Notes: generated from the sequence alone by a model not told the origin. DNA of 64,000 bases from Lentibacillus halodurans (GCF_900112045.1 NZ_FOJW01000006.1:186001-250000); one strand, 5' to 3'; numbered from the stretch's first letter, positions 26,374 to 33,922 are shown. Made by a program: numbers and translations.

Positions 26374-26823
26374 GTATTTATTAAACATATAAATGATTGC
26401 CAGCACCCCCGCTAATGTTGATTTAAAATAAAGTTCGATCAAAATCGGGGGATAAAGCCTGATTCAATGAAAAAAATCAGAGCCTGTTCATTTTTAAGAC
26501 AACGTATACCAGATAAATTTTCAACTTAAAGAATATTTCTGATACAATACGATTAAACAATCGGGCCAGTTTGTGGAAGAAGGAGAGCAGGTTGTTTTAT
26601 GATAACTCAGAATGTACTCCCTAATGAATAGGAATAAATAAAAAAACACTAATACATTTTCAATCACATCAACAGGATTAATTTGACGTAAACAGTTAGT
26701 TGTATGTCGCCTTTTGCTAGTTACAAAACAACATTGGATTGGTAATATATTAACTGTCCTACCAACAGGGTAGACACAATAAAAACTTGTCAAGTTATAG
26801 ATAGCTAAGGGAGGGGTTTATAA
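26374..26823. other. Intergenic region before the AraC-type gene
   Basis: No intact gene. It contains the first half-copy of the array repeat (26550-26585), then a good ribosome binding site (AGGAG at 26581-26585) and a 10-codon ORF (26599-26631, MITQNVLPNE-stop) that may be a decayed cassette gene. The ribosome binding site GGGAGGGG of the AraC gene lies at about 26810-26817. Confidence 0.45.
26550..26585 (+). repeat. Array repeat, copy 1 (half)
   Basis: Reads TTAAACAATCGGGCCAGT followed by a GGAAGAAGG end, matching the right-half pattern GGGCCAGTTAACGGAATAA of later copies. Confidence 0.5.
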
Positions 26824-27831
26824 ATGACGTCTTATACTCGTATTAAATTCCCGGCAGGATTTTGGACGGGATTACGTCAATTAGGGATTGCCCCCCATGA
26901 AGTGGCCCGAAAAGCGGGACTTCCACTCACTATCATTAATGAACCAGTTGTCACCACCCCCCAATATTTCTCAATTTGGCAGGCGTATTCCGATATCATA
27001 GGTGACACAGCTAAAGGAATCATCAAGCTAACGACCGGCTTCGAAACAGTTCATTTTCCACCAACTGTTTTAGCAGCTTACCACGCTCGTGACTACCGCG
27101 ACGCACTAACACGCATGGCTCGGTATAAACGACTGTGCCCCCCTGAAAGCTTACTTATCACAGAGGAAGGCGATGAATGTACTATCGAACTGGGATGGTT
27201 GTATACAGAGCAACCCGGTCCGTCGATGTTGATTGGTATCACGCTGGCATTTCTTTTGGAGTTAGGACGCCGGGGCACTGGTCAGCCATTGACGGCGAAG
27301 TCCGTGGAATTTTCGCATTTAATGGGCGATGTTCAGTCACTTGAAGCTTACTTCGGATGCCGTGTCCAAATCGGTGGAAGTCGTGACAAATTGACGCTCC
27401 ATAGAAGTGACCTGGACCGCCCCTTTGTCTCGTACAACGCAGAGTTGCTGGAAATTCTGACCCCCGTATTGGGCCAATCGGCAGATGAGCAGCAACCTGG
27501 TAATTCAATTACCAAGATGGTCAAGTGGATCATGAAACGTAGCCTGCCAGGAGGGCGTTCCAACATCCAGACTGTCGCAGGCGAGTTAGGGATGAGTAAT
27601 CGCACCTTGCAGCGCCGTCTTCATGACGAAGGGACGAGCTTCAAACATCTGTTAACACAAGTCCGACAAGAACAGGCACGGGAGTACTTAGCAGATCCCT
27701 CGCTCGATATTCGCGAAGTTGCCTTCCTGATTGGTTATGAGGATCAAAACTCGTTCTATCGGGCCTTTCGGCTTTGGGAGGGAGATACGCCCTCAAATTG
27801 GCGTACTGAACATTTAGGTACAACTCGATAA
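26824..27831 (+). CDS. AraC-family transcriptional regulator (arabinose_bd N-terminal domain)
   Basis: 335-aa regulator. An N-terminal effector domain of the OruR/ArgR-like 'Arabinose_bd' type spans about 15-200 (including LTTGFETVHFPPTVLAAYHA) and a C-terminal AraC double HTH about 235-330 (TVAGELGMSNRTLQRRLHDEG and EVAFLIGYEDQNSFYRAFRLW). No membrane segment. Base composition is clearly richer in G and C, with many CGC/GGC/CTG codons, than the AT-rich genes around it, which suggests acquisition from a different donor. The SDR gene follows 43 bp downstream and is the likely target or operon partner. Confidence 0.88.
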   Translation: MTSYTRIKFPAGFWTGLRQLGIAPHEVARKAGLPLTIINEPVVTTPQYFSIWQAYSDIIGDTAKGIIKLTTGFETVHFPPTVLAAYHARDYRDALTRMARYKRLCPPESLLITEEGDECTIELGWLYTEQPGPSMLIGITLAFLLELGRRGTGQPLTAKSVEFSHLMGDVQSLEAYFGCRVQIGGSRDKLTLHRSDLDRPFVSYNAELLEILTPVLGQSADEQQPGNSITKMVKWIMKRSLPGGRSNIQTVAGELGMSNRTLQRRLHDEGTSFKHLLTQVRQEQAREYLADPSLDIREVAFLIGYEDQNSFYRAFRLWEGDTPSNWRTEHLGTTR

Positions 27832-27874
27832 ACTGACCTTGTTTTTAACTATAAACGAAAAGGAGAAATGTATT

Positions 27875-28669
27875 ATGGACATGGGACTAACCAACAAAAC
27901 AGCTTTAGTTACAGGCTCAACAAAAGGTATAGGTAAAGCAATTGCTATTGAGCTTGCAAAGGAAGGTGTTAATGTCCTTATTAATGGCCGAAATTATGAA
28001 GAGGTAGAGCGAATTGTAAATGAAATTAAATCAGATTTCCCTACAACCTCTCCTCAAAATGCTGCAGCCGATATTGTGGATGTTGAACAACGAAAAATTT
28101 TATTCGAAAAGTATCCCAATATTGATATTTTAGTTAACAATATGGGTATTTATGAAATCATGCAATATGAGGACGTTGACGATGAAGTATGGGAAAAATA
28201 CTTCCGTACCAATGTTCTTGCTGCAAATGGTTTATCTAAATTTTATTTACCTAAAATGTTGAACAATGAGTTTGGCCGGATTATCTTTATTGCGAGTGAA
28301 GAAGCAGTGATGCCTTCAGGACAAATGCCTCAGTATTGTATGACAAAATCAATGCTATTATCATTGTCAAAAAGCTTATCTAAATTAACAATAGGAAAAA
28401 ATGTTACAGTCAATACGATCATGCCAGGACCAACACTCTCTGAAAATGTGCATCAAATCATTGAGGGTATGTACGATAATAAAGATATGACTTTTTCAGA
28501 GAAAGAGAAGGAATTTATGACTGCAAACCTACCTCAATCTGAGATACAAAGATTTATTAGACCTACTGAAATAGGAAGGCTAACTACATTTGTCTGTAGC
28601 CCTTATGCATCCGCATTTAAAGGGTCCCCAATCCGTATGGATGGTGGGCTGGTACCGACTATCTTTTAA
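27875..28669 (+). CDS. Short-chain dehydrogenase/reductase
   Basis: 264-aa classical SDR oxidoreductase. Nucleotide loop TGSTKGIGKAIAIELAKEG (about residues 12-30), NNMGIYE (NNAG-type) near 87, catalytic Y-x3-K in PQYCMTKSM near 161, and the usual PGPT turn and C-terminal GSPIRMDGG. It probably uses NAD(P)H; the substrate is unknown. Start: ATG 27875 follows AAAGGAGAAATG; the longer frame from 27839 is unsupported. It is AT-rich, unlike the AraC gene in front, although the two seem to form one unit. Confidence 0.87.
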   Translation: MDMGLTNKTALVTGSTKGIGKAIAIELAKEGVNVLINGRNYEEVERIVNEIKSDFPTTSPQNAAADIVDVEQRKILFEKYPNIDILVNNMGIYEIMQYEDVDDEVWEKYFRTNVLAANGLSKFYLPKMLNNEFGRIIFIASEEAVMPSGQMPQYCMTKSMLLSLSKSLSKLTIGKNVTVNTIMPGPTLSENVHQIIEGMYDNKDMTFSEKEKEFMTANLPQSEIQRFIRPTEIGRLTTFVCSPYASAFKGSPIRMDGGLVPTIF

Positions 28670-28756
28670 CGCTCTTCAAGTATAGAAATGTGAAATAATA
28701 TCATGCTAAGGCGTTGTCCTTGTTCTAGAATATCAGCAAAAATTAGAAAGAGACTA

Positions 28757-28820
28757 TTCAATCATCAGGCGCACTTCCCGAATAAAAATATACCAGAATC
28801 GGACAATTTAAAGGAATAAA
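28757..28820 (+). repeat. Array repeat, copy 2
   Basis: Diverged copy: CAATCATCAGGCGCACTT then CGAATAA, followed by the second half as ATCGGACAATTTAAAGGAA. It lies 90 bp behind the SDR stop. Confidence 0.5.
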
Positions 28821-28853
28821 TTCTTGCAAAAAGGAAGCAATAAGGGTGGTAGA

Positions 28854-29717
28854 ATGAATAAATATCCCAATATACCTAACCTATTTGAAAAGGTTGCTGA
28901 GCATCAAAGAAGAATGGAAAAAATCACGCAGAGTCCTCTCGTTGAAATAATGAAAAAGCAAAAAAGATTTAGTGAATCCCTAAGTTCAATCGGTCGTGCA
29001 GCTTCAGAATTCCAAAAACAAATGGCCGTAGTTGCTAATCGATGGAAAGAACTATTACAGGAACGGGAATTGACTCTGGAAGAGTTATCGGAGCTTTTAT
29101 CCGAGTTAAATTATCCGCCAATATCTACTGACATATCTATAGATTCTCTCCAAGATTTGAACAATCAATTAAGGGAATTAGAAAACTTTAATGACCAAGT
29201 CAATGTTTTAGATCAATTTATAGTTCGTGTTTTTCATAAAGAGTACATTGATGAGAAATTGGAAACATGGAATGAAATGGATTGTTTGAAAGACAGAATT
29301 CACATTATGGAGGAAATAGTTAATGCTCATAAACTAGAATTGTTTTCTTTGTCTACACTTGCAGTGTTTCCTCAAATTGAAGGTGTGCTAGCAGAAACGT
29401 TTCCTAAATTAAGGAATGATAAAGGAAATTTCACTGGTGATTATCAAAAGAAAGCATTAGAAGAAGTATTAGATACTGAATCGAATAAATTTGATGGTGT
29501 TTGGAATTCTTATTACAAAAAAAATACACTAAAAGGTTTTCTGCATTTAGAACCAATAGATTATTTAAGTAGACATGCTTTGGCTCATGGAGCGGATAAA
29601 GACTACGGAACTGTAGTTAATTCTACAAAAAGCTTGATGATATTTGATTACATTGTTACTAAGGTGGAATATTACAGAATTGAAATAGAAGAAAAGGAAG
29701 AAACTCTTCCAGAATAG
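28854..29717 (+). CDS. Hypothetical protein with a HEPN-like R-x4-H motif
   Basis: 287-aa soluble, strongly helical protein. Residues 1-130 look like coiled coil (EKVAEHQRRMEKITQ, RELTLEELSELLSELN). The C-terminal part has LSRHALAHGADKDYGT (R240, H245) followed by NSTKSLMIFDYIV. The R-x4-6-H pattern followed by HG...YGT and a helix is the signature of HEPN-type RNases, common in abortive-infection and toxin proteins. This assignment is inference from the motif, not a family match. Start: ATG 28854 after AAGGGTGGT; a TTG at 28824 is an alternative. The array repeat begins on the stop codon. Confidence 0.6.
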   Translation: MNKYPNIPNLFEKVAEHQRRMEKITQSPLVEIMKKQKRFSESLSSIGRAASEFQKQMAVVANRWKELLQERELTLEELSELLSELNYPPISTDISIDSLQDLNNQLRELENFNDQVNVLDQFIVRVFHKEYIDEKLETWNEMDCLKDRIHIMEEIVNAHKLELFSLSTLAVFPQIEGVLAETFPKLRNDKGNFTGDYQKKALEEVLDTESNKFDGVWNSYYKKNTLKGFLHLEPIDYLSRHALAHGADKDYGTVVNSTKSLMIFDYIVTKVEYYRIEIEEKEETLPE

Positions 29718-29736
29718 GGCGCGAAAACGGAATAAG
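29712..29736 (+). repeat. Array repeat, copy 3 (left half)
   Basis: AGAATAGGGCGCGAAAACGG then AATAAG. The stop codon of the HEPN-like gene (TAG, 29715-29717) lies inside the repeat. Confidence 0.6.
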
Positions 29737-29752
29737 ATGAGGAGGATATTTA

Positions 29753-30001
29753 ATGAAAAAATATATTGTGTTTTCCATTAGTTTTATAATTTTATTTGCA
29801 GTATTCCAAATCCTTTCTGGGTATTTGTTGACTATTTTTTATACTCCAGATATAACAAGTGCTTGGAACCAAGCTGCTAATTTATCTAATAACACTGTTA
29901 TTAAGGGTGGTTCTTCTTATGCATCATTGCTTATTGCATTTCTTGCAGCAATATTTGCGTATTTCACTCCAAAACTATTTTTAAAAGACAGCATACAATA
30001 A
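29753..30001 (+). CDS. Small two-helix membrane protein, 82 aa
   Basis: Hydrophobic helix at residues 4-28, a short polar loop predicted outside (YTPDITSAWNQAANLSNN), and a second helix at 56-75. No recognised family. Ribosome binding site GAGGAGG 8 nt before ATG 29753. AT-rich composition typical of the array. One-gene cassette between repeat copies 3 and 4. Confidence 0.6.
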   Translation: MKKYIVFSISFIILFAVFQILSGYLLTIFYTPDITSAWNQAANLSNNTVIKGGSSYASLLIAFLAAIFAYFTPKLFLKDSIQ

Positions 30002-30022
30002 AAATTCAGTGGACAGTTACAG

Positions 30023-30101
30023 CAATGCAATCGCGCGCTAATCAAGAATATGATTTAGCGTCCGTTCCATACTTAAGAATCAGTTAACGGAATAATACAA
30101 G
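30023..30101 (+). repeat. Array repeat, copy 4 (full length)
   Basis: Both halves are present: GCAATCGCGCGCTAATC with the second arm GATTTAGCG, then the right half AAGAATCAGTTAACGGAATA. The stem CGCTAA-TC/GA-TTTAGCG is kept although the sequence has diverged. Confidence 0.65.
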
Positions 30102-30114
30102 GAAGTGATGTACG

Positions 30115-30621
30115 ATGTTCTTTTCACGCTGGACACTATTCCAAGGTTTTATAATTACTTTATTAGTAGTCCTTGCATTTATGGCAGATATATTCAAGAA
30201 AGATATCGGAATACCATTTTCCTCAACTAACGCAATAAATACATCGATGTTAATGACGTGTTTATTTTTAGTAGTGACAATTGGTTTACTTAGCTTATTG
30301 ATGTACTTTCAAACGAAGAAAAGCGGCACGTTCCTAAAGCACCGGTTATGGGATAAAATGTATATTATTATACCCGTAGTATTTGCTATATCCTTGGTTG
30401 TCGTTTTTATCTTTTTTCTGGCAGGTCCTCTAAGTGAAGTAACACAAAGCAATCGTTGGATTGTGTATGTATTAATTTACTATATTTTATTTTTAATAAA
30501 CGCGACTGTTTTAGCAATTATACATAAGGCAAAGCAAAATACTATCTCCAATGAAAATAAAGTCACCTATTCGTTTATTTGGACATCATTAGGTCTTGTA
30601 GTCGTTATTTTTATGCTGTGA
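30115..30621 (+). CDS. Four-helix membrane protein, 168 aa
   Basis: Four predicted transmembrane helices at about 9-28, 43-64, 82-105 and 117-137, with a possible fifth at the extreme C-terminus. No conserved motif or family was recognised, and there is no signal peptide. Ribosome binding site GGAAGTGATG just before ATG 30115. Cassette between repeat copies 4 and 5. Confidence 0.6.
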   Translation: MFFSRWTLFQGFIITLLVVLAFMADIFKKDIGIPFSSTNAINTSMLMTCLFLVVTIGLLSLLMYFQTKKSGTFLKHRLWDKMYIIIPVVFAISLVVVFIFFLAGPLSEVTQSNRWIVYVLIYYILFLINATVLAIIHKAKQNTISNENKVTYSFIWTSLGLVVVIFML

Positions 30622-30628
30622 TAGTCTT

Positions 30629-30690
30629 AAACAAACGGGTGCGTTTTTGGAACAAGCAGGAACGCTTATTTTACCATTTGGAGAAGTTTT
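30629..30690 (+). repeat. Array repeat, copy 5 (diverged)
   Basis: TTAAACAAACGGGTGCGTTT and a second arm AACGCTT. The stem is now GCGTT/AACGC, whereas other copies have GCGCTAAT/ATTAGCGC: both arms have changed together. Confidence 0.55.
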
Positions 30691-30718
30691 GTTTAAGAAT
30701 GAAGAATGAGGGGAGAAA

Positions 30719-31186
30719 ATGAAAAAGGCAATAAAGGTCATTTTTAGTATTAGTTTTATATTATATTTATTTGTATTGGCAATGTTATTATTCTTAAATA
30801 GGGTTGGTGGTACCTGGTCTACGGACCTTTCACTGTTAGAAACTATAAGGTTGAATTCCAATTTCGTTCCATTTAAAACAATAAGTACATATATTCAAGC
30901 AATTTTTGATGGTAGTATGAATGCTGATATACCTATAAAAAACCTATTCGGTAATTTATTTATGTTTTTACCAATGGGCATATATTTACCATTTTTCATA
31001 AACAAAGCAAATAAATTGCGGATGTTCACTGTTCTAATGATTTTAGTTTTATTATTTATTGAAACAATACAATTAGTTACAAGAAAGGGAAGTTTTGATA
31101 TTGATGATTTCATCCTTAATATAATTGGTGCGTTAATAGGTTTTGGAATTTGGAGAACAAAAATTGTTCAGAGGATACTTAAGTAA
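30719..31186 (+). CDS. VanZ family membrane protein
   Basis: 155-aa protein with the VanZ-like pattern: TM helix 1 (4-26), an outside loop carrying LNSNFVPFKTI, then three more helices with NLFGNLFMFLPMGIYLP, LLFIETIQLVTRKGSFDIDD and the C-terminal LNIIGALIGFGIW. The E-x-x-Q...R-x-x-D-x-D-D block is the family hallmark. VanZ proteins raise teicoplanin tolerance in vanA clusters; chromosomal relatives are of unknown role, probably envelope-linked. Ribosome binding site GAGGGGAG before ATG 30719. Confidence 0.85.
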   Translation: MKKAIKVIFSISFILYLFVLAMLLFLNRVGGTWSTDLSLLETIRLNSNFVPFKTISTYIQAIFDGSMNADIPIKNLFGNLFMFLPMGIYLPFFINKANKLRMFTVLMILVLLFIETIQLVTRKGSFDIDDFILNIIGALIGFGIWRTKIVQRILK

Positions 31187-31189
31187 TTC

Positions 31190-31224
31190 TTCAACAATCG
31201 GGCGCTTTTCTTGAGAATAATTAT
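31190..31224 (+). repeat. Array repeat, copy 6 (left half)
   Basis: CAACAATCGGGCGCTTTTC then GAGAATAATT, a few nt behind the VanZ stop codon. Confidence 0.6.
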
Positions 31225-31255
31225 GTTTATTATAGAGTCGAAGGTGGGAATTAAT

Positions 31256-31339
31256 ATGAGTTTTGTAACATTATTATTAGGAGTAGGTGTGGTATTATTT
31301 ATATTTTTAATAATCGCTGTTGTTTCATCGAAGAAATGA
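31256..31339 (+). CDS. 27-aa single-helix membrane peptide
   Basis: ATG 31256 follows GAAGGTGGGAATTA, a good ribosome binding site. The product, MSFVTLLLGVGVVLFIFLI then IAVVSSKK, is one hydrophobic helix with a short basic tail, as in known small membrane-protein modulators and type I toxins. It is flanked by repeat copies 6 and 7, so it occupies the place of a cassette gene. Confidence 0.5.
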   Translation: MSFVTLLLGVGVVLFIFLIIAVVSSKK

Positions 31340-31376
31340 CTTACATAGCTCTGGCAAATCGTCTTGCTTATTATAG

Positions 31377-31413
31377 AAACGGGCGCCATTCCGGAATAAA
31401 ACTTGACGACCAT
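31377..31413 (+). repeat. Array repeat, copy 7 (left half)
   Basis: AGAAACGGGCGCCATTCCGG then AATAAAACTTGACG. Confidence 0.6.
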
Positions 31414-31464
31414 ATTATAATCAAAGCCTACTCTGTGAAAAAAGGGCGGTGTATAAAATAATTT

Positions 31465-31911
31465 ATGGAATTTAATCTATATCACGTACACATTCTCAGG
31501 AATTTGATTAAATTTTGTAAGAAAATAGGTGTTGCCTTAATATCTTCTATTATATTTAGTTTCATATTGCCTTTTGTATCTTATATTCAAGCTCCTGAAT
31601 CCAATGAACCATTTCTAGGTATAGTAATTATAGGTTTATTTTATACATTGCCTGCATATTTAATATTTGGCATTCCAAGTTCATTCCTTATCAATAAAAT
31701 AGTTCAAAAACTATCCGTGATTTCAAAATCTAAGCGATACTTATTAAATTTATTCCTCTATGGTATTTTTGGGTTTCTGACAGGATTTATACCAGTAATG
31801 CTATCCGGAGAAATGATATTAGATTTTAAGTTTTTTTCTTTAATGGGTGTCATTGCTGCTTTAATTTTTTATCATATATCACTTATACTTGAAAATTCCG
31901 ATCTTCATTAA
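31465..31911 (+). CDS. Four-helix membrane protein, 148 aa
   Basis: Transmembrane helices at about 21-42, 49-72, 88-108 and 119-139, with a positively charged loop SKSKRYLLN between helices 2 and 3. No recognised family. The start region is weak: AAAGGGCGG lies well upstream of ATG 31465, so a nearby alternative start is possible. The stop codon TAA (31909-31911) is the first part of repeat copy 8. Confidence 0.55.
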   Translation: MEFNLYHVHILRNLIKFCKKIGVALISSIIFSFILPFVSYIQAPESNEPFLGIVIIGLFYTLPAYLIFGIPSSFLINKIVQKLSVISKSKRYLLNLFLYGIFGFLTGFIPVMLSGEMILDFKFFSLMGVIAALIFYHISLILENSDLH

Positions 31912-31980
31912 ACGGGCGCAAATCCGGAATAAAGGACGGCGCCCAGTTTGCCATTTTCAGGCCATTATCTTGAATAATGT
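31908..31980 (+). repeat. Array repeat, copy 8 (full length)
   Basis: TTAAACGGGCGCAAATCCGG, second arm GGCGCCC, then the right half CAGGCCATTATCTTGAATAA. Stem GGGCGC/GCGCCC. It overlaps the stop codon of the upstream gene. Confidence 0.7.
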
Positions 31981-32002
31981 ATCTTGAAGAGGAGGTAATG
32001 TA

Positions 32003-32392
32003 GTGGAAGTCGATTTTGTCTATATATCTTCAATCATTGTGGCGATTATGTTTGTGTTCCTGGCAATTTTTCAAGTGTTGCTTACACTCGGTTATCCTTT
32101 TGGTGAATTTACATTAGGGGGGTATTATAAGATTTTACCTAAAAAATTGCGTATTGTGAGTGCTGTTAGTGCTTTGATTCTCTTATTTATGGGTCTTGTT
32201 CTCCTGAAACATTCTAATGTTTTAAATGGTTTAGACTTTTTACCTACAAATATATTAGTATGGATTATTATAATTTCCCTCGGTTTAATGACTTTAGCAA
32301 ACTTAATATCTCAGAGTAAGAAGGAAAGACATACTATGACACCATTGTCAGGTGTTGCTTTCATATTATGTTTATTTATTGCTTTATCATAG
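32003..32392 (+). CDS. Four-helix membrane protein, 129 aa
   Basis: GTG start at 32003 behind GAGGAGG. Helices at about 6-28, 51-66, 80-97 and 110-127. The first outside loop contains TLGYPFGEFTLGGYYKILP, a motif-like G-rich stretch seen in small uncharacterised Bacillaceae membrane proteins; no function is known to me. Cassette between repeat copies 8 and 9. Confidence 0.6.
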   Translation: MEVDFVYISSIIVAIMFVFLAIFQVLLTLGYPFGEFTLGGYYKILPKKLRIVSAVSALILLFMGLVLLKHSNVLNGLDFLPTNILVWIIIISLGLMTLANLISQSKKERHTMTPLSGVAFILCLFIALS

Positions 32393-32411
32393 AGAATTTT
32401 ATTTAATTCTC

Positions 32412-32485
32412 CTTCAACAATTGGGCGCGAATCTCTAATAAGACTTGCGCCAATTTTGCATCATGGGGCTAGATGTGCAATAAAG
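32412..32485 (+). repeat. Array repeat, copy 9 (full length)
   Basis: CAACAATTGGGCGCGAATC, second arm TTGCGCCAA, right half GGGGCTAGATGTGCAATAAA. The stem TTGGGCGC/GCGCCAA has changed in both arms relative to copies 8 and 11. Confidence 0.7.
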
Positions 32486-32591
32486 GAAAGATCATTCGGT
32501 AAAAATGTTGTTGATGGATGCTAAACTAAAGGGGAGTTTAGTTGAAGAAGACATTATTGAGGAAAAACCATTTTTCAGGGAGAGGATTTCA

Positions 32592-33083
32592 TTGAAGAGA
32601 AAATCTATGCTATTTATGTTTTTAAGTTTGTTATTTTTTGTTGTTGGATGCACCTCAGATGAAACCGTTGAAAACAAATCAGATCTGCCTGAAGATATTC
32701 CTAATTTCGTTCAGGCAAGTGATTTTGAGACGATTGATTGGGAAAGAAAAGCAGTGGCATTTGGTGAAAGTGGGATTATCGGAAATGAAAACAAGTCTGG
32801 TGTTATTGGTGTTGATATGCCTAGCTTAAACGGCCAGAAATGGATGTGGCATCTATGGGGTGTAGAAAATGTTGATTTAACTGTTGTCGGATATCATAAA
32901 GAAACCGAGACCGTTCATCAAATTCTAAAAAGCGGTTGGACAAAAAGCGTTGCTGGAGCGAATAACGGAGCAGATTCCCATATGCCTTCCAGTGCAAAAG
33001 TGCCAAAGAAAGGAAAATGGGCAATGTTGCTTTATACTGAAGAAGAATTATTTGATATTTTGATTTATGAAATAAATGAATAA
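32592..33083 (+). CDS. Putative lipoprotein, 163 aa
   Basis: TTG 32592 follows GGGAGAGG and gives MKRKSMLFMFLSLLFFVVGC, a clean lipoprotein signal with VVGC lipobox. The mature part (PSLNGQKWMWHLWGVENVDL, then YHKETETVHQILKSGW) is a small soluble domain with conserved-looking tryptophans; it resembles the uncharacterised DUF4871-type lipoproteins of Bacillaceae, but I cannot confirm this. The longer frame from 32505 would place 29 residues ahead of the signal and is rejected. Confidence 0.7.
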   Translation: MKRKSMLFMFLSLLFFVVGCTSDETVENKSDLPEDIPNFVQASDFETIDWERKAVAFGESGIIGNENKSGVIGVDMPSLNGQKWMWHLWGVENVDLTVVGYHKETETVHQILKSGWTKSVAGANNGADSHMPSSAKVPKKGKWAMLLYTEEELFDILIYEINE

Positions 33084-33171
33084 AGAGGGGTTACTATTAA
33101 CTGCTTTTTTCACTAATGGGTGGCAAGAGTTGAATATCCCCACCACCGACATAATATATAGCAATCTTCCG

Positions 33172-33242
33172 TAAACGGCCGCTAATCAGGAATAAGTATT
33201 AGCGCCTAAACTGGATATAAGGGCCAGTTAACGGAATAAGTC
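33172..33242 (+). repeat. Array repeat, copy 10 (full length)
   Basis: GTAAACGGCCGCTAATCAGG, second arm ATTAGCGCC, right half AAGGGCCAGTTAACGGAATA. About 90 nt of non-coding DNA separates it from the lipoprotein stop. Confidence 0.75.
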
Positions 33243-33315
33243 TTTATCGAAATTTAAAAATTGCACTGGTTTAAAAAGACTGTGAATGAGATAATTTGTT
33301 TTGAGGTGACTTTCA

Positions 33316-33843
33316 ATGTTGGGTGCTTTTGAAACAGATAGATTAATTCTACGTGAACGAACTTTTAAGGATTTTGAATGTTGTGTTAAAATGGATTGTG
33401 AACCAGAAGTTGTGAATTATATTCCAGAGCTAAAAAAGATTATAAATGGCACATCAGCTAGTGAAAAAAGCCATAGGGAATTTGTTAAGAAAAGGTTTGA
33501 GACTGATTATCCAGAAGGTATGGGATACTGGACTATAGTGGCAAAAGAGGAACCTCAACAATTTGTGGGATGGGTGTTGCTAATTCCTCTTGATACGGTT
33601 GGGCCAGAAATTGAAATTGGGTGGAGGTTGAGACCAAAATATTGGGGTAAGGGTTATGCTACAGAAGCAGCAAGAGTAATCATACAATATGCCGTTGAAA
33701 GCCTTAATTTACAAGAGGTAATTGCTGAAATTCATAAAATGAATACAGGCTCAATAAGAGTTGCTGAAAAAATAGGGATGGAGTACGCAGGAACAGAAGA
33801 CACTAATGATTATATTAGATATGCTCTTAATCGGAGTTATTAA
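33316..33843 (+). CDS. GNAT-family N-acetyltransferase (RimJ/RimL type)
   Basis: 175-aa acetyltransferase_3-type enzyme. It begins with ETDRLILRERTFKDFECC, has the IEIGWRLRPKYWGKGYATEA acetyl-CoA loop at about 95-114, and ends in the NTGSIRVAEKIGMEYAG motif. It probably acetylates a protein N-terminus or a small amine; the substrate is unknown. GAGGTGA site before ATG 33316. Last gene of the array, followed after 6 nt by the best-preserved repeat copy. Confidence 0.87.
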   Translation: MLGAFETDRLILRERTFKDFECCVKMDCEPEVVNYIPELKKIINGTSASEKSHREFVKKRFETDYPEGMGYWTIVAKEEPQQFVGWVLLIPLDTVGPEIEIGWRLRPKYWGKGYATEAARVIIQYAVESLNLQEVIAEIHKMNTGSIRVAEKIGMEYAGTEDTNDYIRYALNRSY

Positions 33844-33849
33844 TTGGTT

Positions 33850-33922
33850 TAAACAATCGGGCGCTAATCAGGAATAAGTATTAGCGCTCAAACCGCATAT
33901 AAGGGCCATTATCTTTAATAAC
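33850..33922 (+). repeat. Array repeat, copy 11 (full length, best preserved)
   Basis: AAACAATCGGGCGCTAATC, then AGGAATAAGT, second arm ATTAGCGC, then CATATAAGGGCCATTATC and TTTAATAACC. The 8-bp stem GCGCTAAT/ATTAGCGC has an 11-nt loop containing GGAATAAG. The array ends here, 212 bp before the response regulator gene frame. Confidence 0.8.

Noticed and set aside
26550-33922. CRISPR array
   Set aside because: Repeats are too long and imperfect, spacing is irregular (about 190 to over 2,000 bp), and genes lie between them; no cas genes.
26550-33922. Class 1-type integron with attC sites
   Set aside because: The arrangement is similar, but there is no integrase in the window and the repeat ends do not show GTTRRRY/RYYYAAC; kept only as an analogy.
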